In this document: piece after piece, positions 8,854-20,100 of the stretch
How the letters are laid out: the number at the start of each line of letters is the position of its first letter
How positions within the stretch are numbered: the stretch's first letter is position 1
Origin: Tyto alba
Taxonomy: Eukaryota; Chordata; Aves; Strigiformes; Tytonidae
Direction: 5' to 3'
NCBI RefSeq assembly: GCF_018691265.1
Contig: NW_024881316.1
Span: forward strand, 26,017,819 to 26,081,818
DNA: 64,000 bases
Notes under the pieces: model-generated
The model's database searches: none
Told to the model about the DNA's origin: nothing
The model's input: the letters and a program-made list of their open reading frames with translations, nothing else
Position numbers and translations under genes: made by a program

Positions 8854-10721
8854 ACAGTATACAAGCACATGCAGGCGTGAGCACACATGACATATAGGAT
8901 GTATTGAAATCTGTGCAAGCACTTCAGCACTCTCTGTGATTTGTATTTATAGGAATCATTCTGCAGATTGCTTTCTCTTTATTTTACTGACTGTCACTCC
9001 CATGTCCCTTTATACAGACATGTATGATTTTGATCAGGCATGGTGTTTTTGTTGGAGGGTGTTAGTTGTCATTTTTTTCCCCTACAAGCTGCTTTTTCTG
9101 TACAAACATGGAATCTAGCTTTTCGTCTTATTGTTACTCATTATGTGATAGTATTTTTACATATGCATTTTTATATGTAAGTTTTTAAAAGACATCTATG
9201 GGACTTTGGCCTCATCACCATTTACATTCATGAAAACTTTGGCCCCACCAAATTAGGACCAGTCGGAAACTATAAATAATTTAAACAGAAAACAATGCAT
9301 TCAGGATTTACCATGCTCTCTAGAAAGGCTGAAAAGCCTTAGGGACTACCATTTTCAACTTTTTCAGGACATGCAATCTGTACACTGTCACATTAAACTT
9401 CCTCTTTCAACCTTTCCTCGGAGAAGTAACTGCTTAATAGTGTGACTGTATAAAACCTCCAATGAATTTAAAGATAAGATGTAATTTCATTTTGCTTGAA
9501 CCTGTGTTGAACTGTCACATCTCTTTGACCACGATGACATTATTCTTCTGGTAAACAGCTTTAAGTGTAAGCACAGATATTGCAGCGGAGTGCCAGCCTG
9601 CCTGTAACCGGCAGGGGATGCAGGGTGGAAAGGGGAATCACTGTTTTAACTACACAATCCACCGAAGCAGTGGCTTACGTATGAGACATGATCTCTAATA
9701 AAACCTGAGCATACACGTGGATTTAAATCAGGGTCACCAAATAAGAATCTGGCTTCTAGTTCTCCATATGGCTGAAAAATCAACCAGATTAGACTGAGCT
9801 AAATTGGACGTTCTTCCAATTTCTGCAGTGAACAAAGAGTAAGAATCATGTGGAAATTCTCCTAGTGTGTATGAATCACTTTCTTTTAGTTAGATGTTTT
9901 CCTTTTCTACGTCAGTTGCAATTTCCTTTAAACCATTTTTTATCGACCAGTAACTTTTGAAATAGGGAAAAATGTCATTAATGCCTGAGGAAAGCCGTGA
10001 GATCTTACTTTGTCCTCATACATCTTTGTTCTGACTGGATGAAAGACTTCAAACCACTGTATGACATTTCTATTGCATTTAAGAAAATCTACACTATATT
10101 TGTTATAAGCATTTCTCAATGGAGTAACTGCTTAAACAAATTACTTGGATTATTGCTAGTGTTATATTGACACACAAAGGCAACATTATCAGTTGCCTGC
10201 ATTTAGTAATTGAATGGTAAATGGAGGCATGCATGCACTGAAAACTCTTTTACAAGAGTAATACTGCATCTTATTGCCAATAACAAGTCTTACTTGCTCA
10301 GACACAATCATTGTTTTCTGCTTTTCTTACTCATATGGAAAAAAAAAAAAAAAGAGAATGATAACAGTTTCTTGCCATTTTTACCTGGAGGGCACATTCA
10401 GTTAAAAGGGTAAAGCAAGATTTAATCACTGTTATATTGCTGATGATTATCCAGAATTCCTCTTGATTAATCAGAATATCATCAACGATTTGCTTTTAGC
10501 AAAAGATAAGCAAAAAAAAAAAATCACAATTTCTTGCAATTATAGTCATGCTTTAATTTCCAGTATAAAAATTAATCACAGTTTGTTACAGCTTTATAAT
10601 TATTAAATTATGCATTTTAACAATACATTCATGCATATTCTGAAATAGTGATTCCACCTCTTTCAACTTCATTGCTTGAGTCATCAATGTCAAATAAAAG
10701 GTAACTTTGAACTGTTGTGAG

Positions 10722-10790
10722 GGCCCTATTCTGCTGCAGTGTAAACTGAAATTTCCACTGATTTCAGCAGTACCTGGACTGGCCAATTTT
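10722..10790. repeat. Possible ancient foldback-type amniote repeat relic
   Basis: The stretch starts GGGCCCTATTCTGCTGCAGT, passes through CCACTGATTTCAGCAGTACC and ends CTGGACTGGCC. By recall, many turtle, crocodile and bird loci carry a repeat of the form GGGCC-ATTCTG...CACTGATTTCA...GGCCC. The copy here is badly decayed, so the call is tentative. Confidence 0.35.
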
Positions 10791-11082
10791 GAAAAGATTG
10801 CTACTCCAAGTAAGACAGGCACAGTAGATACTGCAGCTGAATAGTGGAGCCAGACCCTGTTTAATATGAGCTCTCATGGCTGAGAACTTCTGACAGTGTT
10901 TACATCCATCTATGACTGAGAGGAAGCAACACTGGATGAGTCTGAGCAATCAACCTTGATAATATTAAAATATTTATATATTTAAGGAAATAATTTTCTT
11001 TAAACAGTATCTCTAATATCTCCAAGCATGCTTTTATCAGTCCTCTACCTTGCTTCCTCTTTTTGTTCTCTGCTTTTTCCTT

Positions 11083-11100
11083 AAAAAAAAAAAAAAAAAA
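11083..11100 (+). repeat. Poly-A tract (18 A)
   Basis: A simple A run preceded by a pyrimidine-rich stretch. No retroposon body was recognised. Confidence 0.75.
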
Positions 11101-11452
11101 GATAGTATACAGTGTAACCTAGTATCATTTTAATCTTTGGATGTTTTATGTCTCTCTTATGTACTCTGAAGTACAGAATCATGTTCTGTATTCACATCTC
11201 CATTGTACAGTGGCTTTCCAAAAGAAACGTTTGCAGCACTGCAGCTGACACAGAGCTTAATAAACAACAATGAATAAAACTGTGTGTGCAGTGTTTGTTT
11301 TGCAAACTTGCATAAAAAATGGTCAGCATTTTAAAATTATATTTTGCAGTGCTTGCTTCACGCCTTATTCTCAATTTCAAGTCAGTGACTTTTTCATGCA
11401 ATTTTGCTAAACATGAAGTTTTTCTTATTTCTTGTCTGAAAGTTTTCCTTGA

Positions 11453-11476
11453 TTTTTTTTTTTTTTTTTTTTTTTT
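11453..11476 (+). repeat. Poly-T tract (24 T)
   Basis: An uninterrupted T run with no recognised element beside it. Confidence 0.8.
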
Positions 11477-13082
11477 ATTAGAGAGCTATTTCTAAACCTA
11501 TATAGGAGTTTTTTTACTGAAATGTTCTAATTCTGTTGTTGGCAGCAAACCCTTGACATTTGGCAGAGAGCAAATCCAGGTCTAGGGATGTATCTTTTCC
11601 TTATCCTATGATTTTAAGATCAAATGTAGCCATGATATTTCATAAATAATTGTTTACTTCCTTTGACCTGTATTATTCTCCATATTGTGTTCACATACAA
11701 AAATCAAAAGAACACAAATATTCAAACTTATATTTTGCTTACAGTGATGCTGAAACACCAGCAATGAACAGTGTACTGGGAACAAAAGTACACCCAGTCT
11801 TGCTCTCTGATTGAAGCTCAGGTTCAAGGCTGGGCCTAAACACGCTGGCGACCACAACCAGGACATTTTCTTTTTTAAATACTGGCCCAGCTGTATCTTG
11901 GATTTAAAGCACCTTCACTGTGCTTGCAACGCCTGCTGATGGAATGGATGGGGGGAGCTTGGCTCACTTCGTTTAGAGTATCCAAAATACATGAACAAGA
12001 GTTTAAGCCCAGCTTTGGGCATCGTGCCTTGTATGAGCGCAACATACTGTCTGAACTGCCTGAACTCATGGTGACCCACGTCAGGCTGCTGGTAACCAAC
12101 ACAGCTGGAGGTGCAAGGAACAGGGAAGTGATTTTGTCTGGAAGCAGCTGATGTTGGGAAGCAAGTGGCTAGATAGTGCAGGAATACACGTGAGCTTGTG
12201 GAACCTGCTTTGCCCTGAACACTAGGAAAAAGTTGCAGGTGACTGTGAGGTTGAGAAGAAAGGAAAGAAAGAGCAATGCTTCTTGTACAACAGTGAAGTT
12301 TTTGAAAAGATCACTTTGATAAAATTAAAAAAAAAAGCTAAGTGTTTAACTTATTTTTAGACTAATTTTACATGCTTTTGGTTGTGAAATAAATGACATG
12401 ACAAATCACACTGTTCTCACTAATGTCTGTGGGATATCAATGCAGAATCTGACTGCTTCTAAGTGACTTAGTACACTATTTTAGCTTTGCCCCAGCGGCC
12501 ATATTCACTATTGGTATCCCGCTGATGTTTCTTGTAATACAGATTGAATCATACCAAGCATTTTTTGGGTGGGGAGAGTCTGTTTTATAATTCACTTTTA
12601 GAACCTCAGTACACTCAAGCAACTGCTAATATCATAATCGGTGACCCTCTGTTTTTGTAGACATCTCTCTTGAGAAATTAAATTGATTTTCTTTATCTTA
12701 GCATGTAAATATCCCCAGCACACACTTTGACCCATTGTTTGCAGCGTCTCTAACACTGAAGAATGTAGTGTTAATAGATTTACTGAAGTCAACAGTGGCA
12801 GCAGTAGTAGCATTATGATTGTGAACAATAATCAATCATTTCTGTCTTGCTTTCCTATGAAACCTATATAGAGGAGGCTTTATTATGGTATTTAATTAAC
12901 ATAAATGCAAATCCAAAAATTTTCCTTTCTTTTTTCCAGGTACATAATGTAGTTAACTTGGAACAAATATTCTAGTTTGTAGAGAAAAAGCATTCTCCTA
13001 TGCAGAACTAAGTATGTTGGACATATTCTCTAGTCGTCAACTGAACAGTTTGGGTTGCTGTATGTCAGATTCTGACCAGTTA

Positions 13083-13163
13083 GGACCTGATCCAAAGGCT
13101 GGAGAACTCACATTAAAAAAATAAATCTCATTAACCTTAATGGATTTTGAATCTGGCCTTTGT
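13083..13163. repeat. Degenerate inverted-repeat (foldback) relic
   Basis: AGGACCTGATCCAAAGGCTG on the left is mirrored imperfectly by GGATTTTGAATCTGGCCTTT on the right, enclosing an AT-rich centre with CATTAA/TTAATG. The arms fold back with mismatches. The CCTGATCCAAA ... TTTGGATCAGG form resembles, by recall, a dispersed repeat common in turtles and birds. Confidence 0.4.
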
Positions 13164-15990
13164 TCTAGCCACATATCACACAGAGAACTTGCATTAAAAC
13201 AAGGATTCTGGAACAAATCTAATAATAATAATAAAGAAAATTCAGACTTTTATTATTAATGTGAAATGTTATGCAAACAATCATAGAAATGCCATTTACA
13301 CTGACACACAATGCCTCCAATTTTTTGACCTATCTGAAGCATATTGCACTCTACTGGCTTTCACTAGTTATATACTTTATTTGGTTCTGAGGAGACATTA
13401 ACCTTTAATTGCTTTCTTTAGCAACATTTAGTAAACAGACTGATAGCATGGAGGTGATCTATGTAAACAGCAAAGAAAGATTTTTTCAACTCATGTTGTC
13501 ATGACAATTAAGATTTTTCCTGTCCACTCTTGAGAAGCTCCAAAGTAATTTCTTTAAAGCAACAAATCAGGGAATATTTTGGAAATTGAAGTTGCTCTCT
13601 TTTTTCAATTTAGTATCATTTAACACAGTGAGAGGCTTGACCCGAAAGATTTTAAAATCTACAAACAAGAACTATTGCGTAAAATACATCATGAAACCCT
13701 CTTCATGGATATCTGGTGATTTACACCAGCAGAGAAGCTGACTTCAGGTGCATTTTCAAGTGATTTAGATTTCATTTACTAACTATATGATAAAAATAAA
13801 CAGTCATCATGAAGACAAGAATGGATAATGGAGAGTGGAGGGGCCATCTTATAGTTGTCTTTTTTCTCTTCATGACAATACATTATCTTGCAACTATTTT
13901 GAGGAAATTAGACTACAGAAGGATTATAGAACAAAGAAAGATTAATAATTTAATTTTTGTTACAGTTCCAGTTATAAAATTGGCTTAATGAATGAGGAAT
14001 AAAATCAAAAGGCTGTTGTCCACATATTTAAATTACTATCCAAGATACGTCCTGTATCTAGTGCTATTACTAATCAAACTGAACTTCCCTCTTGTGATTT
14101 GTATTAAATGAAATGGATTGTTTTGAAAATACCTAAAACTAGTCCAAATGCTTTAATTTAATTCTTAAGAAATAAATTACTGGCTTAAAGAGGTATGTAT
14201 TAGGTGGCTCTTAGCAGTGAGGGAAACACGGTAAACGAAAGAAGATAACATGAAGTGCTGTTTCTGCTGGGAAAATAAGTTTCTCTGTGTAGAAGACAAG
14301 AAAAGTAGCTCAGTAATGGTTTTCTTTTTAAAATGTTCCTGGCAGATGATGGCTACTGAGTTGGTGTAGTTTGTTTACTGTTTTGCAATGGATTTGAGAT
14401 GAGTCATATCACATTAGAAGGAAAATTGAGAAGTTGTTTTGTCAAAGTGAATTCAGTTTTCCTTTTTTTCATATGTACTCAAATTATTAGTTCTCACTAA
14501 ACAGAGACACCTAATTGACCTTTTTTAGTGTTGATTCTTGTTGTGTCCATAAATCTGAGTTCCTCTTCCTAGAAATGGTAAGTCCAGAGCTGTGATTTCT
14601 GTATACTGGATAAAGTGACTGAGCTAGGGTCTTCTTTAAGTTAAGCACCATGCATCTTCTTTAAAGTACTAGTCATTTTATTGTCAAGCTAGTTTGGACG
14701 ACAATAATTTCAACCTGTACAAGCACAGTGGTGTTTTTCAAGCCTTTCTATCCTCTTGCCTTCACAGTGGGAGTTTACTTAGTAAGGACCATAGGGTGCG
14801 TCCTCAAGTTTTCAAGTGGTAGAGAAATCTTTATTTCTATCTTATTTCCTTATTGAGTTTATAAGTCCACTTTACTGGCAGTGCATCTCAGTGTATCCAG
14901 AAGCACTGTTAACGTAAAGTGGTACTTACTTATATGAATATTTGATAAAGAAACAGACTCGTGGATGGAATACACTTTCAATACATCAAGTCATAGGCAT
15001 TCATCATGAAAAACAACCTTATTTTTTCAAAATATCTGACTTAAGAGGATATCTGTTTATTGAATAAAAGAACATGTGCATACTGAACAACAAAAGCATT
15101 TGTTTGAGCTCATTTTATCTGCAACACAAGTTTTCGTATCAAGTTCAAGGATGCTGGGAAGGGGGCAGAAGGTACTGTTTATTGTCAAAAGCCTACCTAG
15201 ATTTGTATTTTTACTTTCTATTCAGGAGTGCCAAATGTCTGTTGTTCCCACTGCTGTAAGAGAAAACTGCAGATCTCAGCACTTTTGAGCATAAAGCAAT
15301 TTGTACTGTACTTACTTTGACACTTGAGAATCATCATAATCTGAATGTAGTATAGTGCTGTAAAGAGAATGGATAGACAACAATATTCAGCATTTACTAC
15401 TGTTATCTCCCAGGTAGTATCTGAATTAAGCAAAGTTTCCAAATCTACAATTGTTGTATTATTCTTTTAGGAAGAAGAGATTCCTCAAGGGAAGTTGTGT
15501 TTTGTTTTTCTTTAAAACTGTTGTAGTTAAGTAGTTCTGTGTATAAAAAAAAACCATGGATCTGATGTACTCTGGAACAAAATGTTTGCCATTACAAAGT
15601 AAACATTAAAGGCAGCAGCAAATCAGAATTTGGAGTGAAGCCAAGTCATAGATGACTGGCTGTATTGGATAATGGAGGCTGTTGTCCTGGCCCAGAATTA
15701 AAAACAATCAGTTCCACCTCCACTTTATTTCCTCTATGAGTATTCATAATTTTTATATTTATCTCACATTGATGGTAACTAATTGCAGTTTCTTGGGGCT
15801 CGATTTTTCTTTCTAAGAAACAGGCCATTTGCAAGGGGTGAGGCAGGCTTTGGTGGAAAAAACGTACCTACCCAGTTCTACCACTGTAGTCCAGACACCG
15901 AACTTCTTTCGGTATTATTGCATATCACTCTGCAGGCTGTAGTTGCAGGATGGATGGATATGTGTGAATGTTTTGAATGTGATTTGTCAT

Positions 15991-17126
15991 TGTATTGGGT
16001 TTGCATGGCATGGTTTTGGTAGTGAGGGGAGCTACAGGGGTGGCTTCTGTGAGAAGCTGCCCAAAGCTTGCCCCATGTCTGACAGAGCCAGTGCAGCCGG
16101 TTGCAAGATGGACCCACCGCTGGCCAAGGCCGAGCCCATCAGCGACAGTGGTAGTGCCTCTGGGATAAAGTATTTAAGAAGGGGAAAAAGTTGCTGTGCA
16201 ACTTGGAAACTGCAGCCAGGAGAGAGGACTAAGACTGAGAGAGCAACAACTCTGCAGGCCCCAAGGTCAGTGAAGAAGGAGGGGGAGGAGGTGCTCCAGG
16301 TGCTGGAATAGAGATTCTCCTGCAGCGTGTTGTGAAGACCATGGTGAGGCAGGCTGTGCCCCTGCAGCCCGTGAGGGTCCATGGTGAAGCAGATCTTCAC
16401 CTGCAGCCCATGGAGGACCCCACGCCAGAGCAGGTGGGTGCCCGAAGGAGGCTGTGACCTCTCGGGAAGGCTGCACTGGAACAATCTCCTGGCAGGACCT
16501 GTGGACCTGTGGAAAGAGGTGCCCACGCTGGAGCAGGTTTTCTGGCAGGACTTGTGACCCCATGGAGGACACACACTGGATCAATCTGTTCCTGAGGGAC
16601 TGCACCCCATGGAGGGACCCACGCTGGAGCAGTTTGTGAAGAACTGCAGCCCGAAGGAAGGACTCATGGAGAAGTTCATGGAGGACTGTCTCCTGTGAGA
16701 GGGACCCCATGCAGGAGCAGGGGAAGTGTGTGAGGAATCTGAGAAGGAAGGAGCATCAGGGACAACGGGTGATGAACTGACCACAGTCCCCATTCCTTGT
16801 CCCCCTGCACCGCTGCTGTGAGGGAGGAGATAGAGAAATCAGGAGTGAAGTTAAGACTGGGAAGAAGGGAGGGGTGGGGGGAAGGTGTTTTTAAGATTTT
16901 GTTCTATTTCTCATTATCCTACTCTGATTTGATTGGTAATAAATTAAACTAGTTTTCCCAAGTTGTCTATTTTGCCCATGACAGTAATTGGTGAATGATC
17001 TCTCCCTGTCCTTATCTCAACCCATGAACATTTTGTTGTATTTTCTCTTCCCTCTCCAGCTGAGGAGGGGAGTGATACAATGGCTTTGGTGGGCACCTGG
17101 TGTCCAGCCAGGGTCTACCCACCACA
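15991..17126 (+). mobile_element. Solo LTR of an avian endogenous retrovirus
   Basis: The element starts TGTATTGGGTTTG and ends CCCACCACA, the TG...CA ends expected of an LTR, over 1,136 bases. The five bases before it (GTCAT) nearly match the five after it (GTCAC), which fits a 5-bp target duplication with one later change. Internal signals in the same orientation are a TATA-like TATTTAAG at 16171-16178 and AATAAA at 16938-16943. No gag, pol or env sequence and no second LTR are present, so it is a solo LTR left by recombination. Its middle (about 16320-16735) is a degenerate tandem array. By recall this form of LTR is widespread in bird genomes; I do not assign a family name. Short open frames inside it are not genes. 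Confidence 0.88.
16320..16735 (+). repeat. Degenerate ~45-50 bp tandem array inside the solo LTR
   Basis: The phrases CTGCAGCCC, CCATGGAGG, GACCCACGCTGGAGCAG and GGACTTGTGACCCC recur in order about seven times with drift, for example at 16385-16433, 16494-16533, 16549-16580, 16591-16634 and 16643-16690. Units differ in length and sequence. The array sits downstream of the TATA-like box, in the likely R/U5 or leader part of the LTR transcript. Confidence 0.65.
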
Positions 17127-20100
17127 GTCACATAGCACTGGTACTTTCAGGTACAGTTTTGTAAAGCAGAAGCATTTTGTGCGACTGTCTCAACAACAGT
17201 TTGCTTCTCATATCTATTCAGTCACAATGCTGTTGTCTAGGTACTATCCTAAAAGAGCGATGTGCATGAGGATCAAGTCCCCTGGGGGGAAAAAATCAAT
17301 TAAAAAAACCCACTAGTCTTTGATGCTAGAAAGATAATGTATAGCCCACTGTGAAAAAATAAGCTATTGTGGTGACATACTGTGTCAGGTGAGGGATGGG
17401 CATTCAGCACAGAGGACAGCATAGGCAGCCGATGGAAATCATTCTTATATTTCATTGACACGCTCCAGTAGTGCCATTGAGGAAAATAAGCTATCTCAAA
17501 AAAAGAAGCTACATAGGAAGAAACATGACAACATTTAATAGGGGTTTCAGTCAGGACAATTTTATTTTTAAAATCAATCCTTACTCTCATCATTTGCTCT
17601 CTTGCACTCAATTTGCTCCTAGGATATTTTGTCTATTATATTCTTTCAATGAAAGTTCATTAGGCAGTGATGTGTATAGTGTGATTTTTTAATTTGTTTT
17701 ATGGTAAATCCTAGAGTATGGGGACCCATCATACAAAGGATTATATGAACATAGAGAAAATGAAATGGGCAACATGGACAACATTGTGACAAGAAACTCA
17801 AGTCTGGGGAATGTTATTTCCTACATGACCATAATCAAGCAGAAAACCTTATCTTCCAAAATTTAGCCCACAGCAGCTTCATGCTGCCCTGTATTTTACA
17901 GAGGACATAGCCCAGATTAGTTCATTTGCATCCATCAATAATTATTAATTTTTTTTTTTCTAATCTCCATTTGTCTTACTGAAAAACAATGCATAATCAC
18001 CTTCCCTTATTGTCTCCAGTAACACAGGCATACTGGTGTAGTCTTACTAAGCAGAACTAGTAATACAGCTCAAAATTTGAAATATCTGCTGGCAAATGCC
18101 CTCAGTGGAAGCCCTGGTGCCACTACTGTGCAGGGCTGATGTGGTCTGATAAGTAACAGCCAGTGCCCTCATGGGCATGGCAGTTCAGTTGCTTTACACT
18201 GACATGCTAAAAATAATGGCTTTTGTCTCATAGGACTGACAGAGCTAGCACCATCAGATTTGTAAGATTAAACACTATTTCTCTTTCCTTTCCCCCTACT
18301 GTTTCTTTAAAATTTGCTTTTTGCAGACCTTATCTTTCTTGTTCCAGTCAGTCTGTAATTTCCTCCTCTGCTGAAAGAGCTTATGACACCTTCTTTGTTA
18401 TGCTCCAAAGTGCCTGCTTAACATTCCCATGGAGGAAAGCACTGAGGACCTAATCTGTGATGACTTCTGCACAGCACCAAGGCTGAAGATGGTCACAGGC
18501 CATTGTTATGACCTGAAGAGCTAAGTCAGGAACATGAGATGTGCCCAGAATTTGTGCATGTCCCATGAATTTGCTTAAGTTTCAGTCTTCACATATTTAA
18601 AAATGCAAAAACCATCACAGCAAATCAGACCAAAATAACCTCTCTCTGACAATGGCCATTAGCAAATGCATAGAAAACACTGCAGGAAACAAGATATAGA
18701 CAGCCTTATATTTTAGCAGCCTTTGGCCAGTTTAGGGAACTTTTAGCTGGAGGTCGCATCTATGTTCAACATCCATCAACAAATTTAACCTTCATGAATC
18801 TGTTCTTGAACCTATTCATAATTCAGACTACCACACTATTTTCTGACAATTTGTTTTACAATTTAATTCCTGCTGTGCAGAAAAGCACTGCATTTTGCTT
18901 GTTTTGAAGCTTCTACCTGCTCATTTCCCTGAGCACTTCCAGCTCTTTGGAAATACTTCACCCTGTACTGAACTTCACATCTGATAGATATGAAGGGATG
19001 ATGTGATTCTGCAAATTACATACTTTTTCCAACATACACTTAAAAATTCCATATGGATATATTAACTGACTTCAAGTAATACTAATGTATGATTCCCAAA
19101 TGCATTGCTCATAATTTTTAATGATCATGATGTAGTCAGTGCTGCTGATGCACTTAAAAGAGTAACAGTCTGTATGTCATTACAAACAGCCACTTCCCTC
19201 TCTCCCACCATCTCATTGCCTAGTTTTTATTTTCATCAATAATATTTTGATTGTTTGTTTTCCAATAAATAATAAAGACTGTACACTGTGACCATCTGAA
19301 TGACAGTGATGTTCAACATTTTACCTTATGAGAGATTTCTGGAGGGATAGCAGAGAAAATGCTTAGAAAATCAGGTCCTGGTAAGAAATGGATACAGCAA
19401 ACCAGGTGCTTAGTCATTTCCTCTCCCACTGACATCAACTTCCATGGAGTGTGTTAATAGCTCATTGATAATATAAAGTACACTCTATAGTAGCTTCATA
19501 TATATATGAAGCTATTTGCTCTTCCTTGGTCCAGTGTATCACTGGTCACAAATCATATCTTGATGGTGTTCTCTTTCCTGGGACAGTAAGCAAAAAGTCT
19601 GGTGAAAACTGGTGGGGTCGTGACAAACTTTAGTGATGGGATCTGGTGAAGGATTGGGTTTCTGTGGAGCTTAGGGAAACACTGCAAGAATTCCTGTTAG
19701 AAGAGGTTTGGGAAGAGGACTGTTACACTGAGAATACTGAAATCATGTCATCCTGAATCAACCCAAACCTACCCCACCACGAGCCAGGTTTAGAAAAAAT
19801 TACAAAAAATAAAAAATAACATTGAAAATTCTGCCCCTAGATAGAGGCTTATCTCAAACCTTTAAATATGAAAGATATTCCGGGAGCTCCAATCCATAGG
19901 TTTCCAGTTTTAGTTTCATGTTATAAAATCTGTCACTGTCTGAAAAAGAATTGTTTCTCTTGTTCCCTAAGACAGCAGCTTTCCTACGTGCGTTTAAGCT
20001 GGTTCTAAATGGGATGTACAAATTCTGCCTTTCCCCTTTTTTCTACCTCCTCCTCTCAGGACTGTCTGCAGAAAAGCCTATCAGCATCATGCAACCAAAA

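Larger units (their letters stand above)
8854..15990. other. CSMD1: Intron 1 stretch without gene
   Basis: AT-rich intron. It contains a palindromic TGATTAATCA at 10464-10473, foldback-like amniote repeat relics near 10722-10790 and 13083-13163, and A/T tracts at 11083-11100 and 11453-11476. No coding potential was recognised on either strand. Confidence 0.6.

Noticed and set aside
16032..16793. Frames of 70-180 codons on both strands
   Set aside because: They arise from the internal tandem array of the solo LTR; they are not retroviral gag, pol or env.
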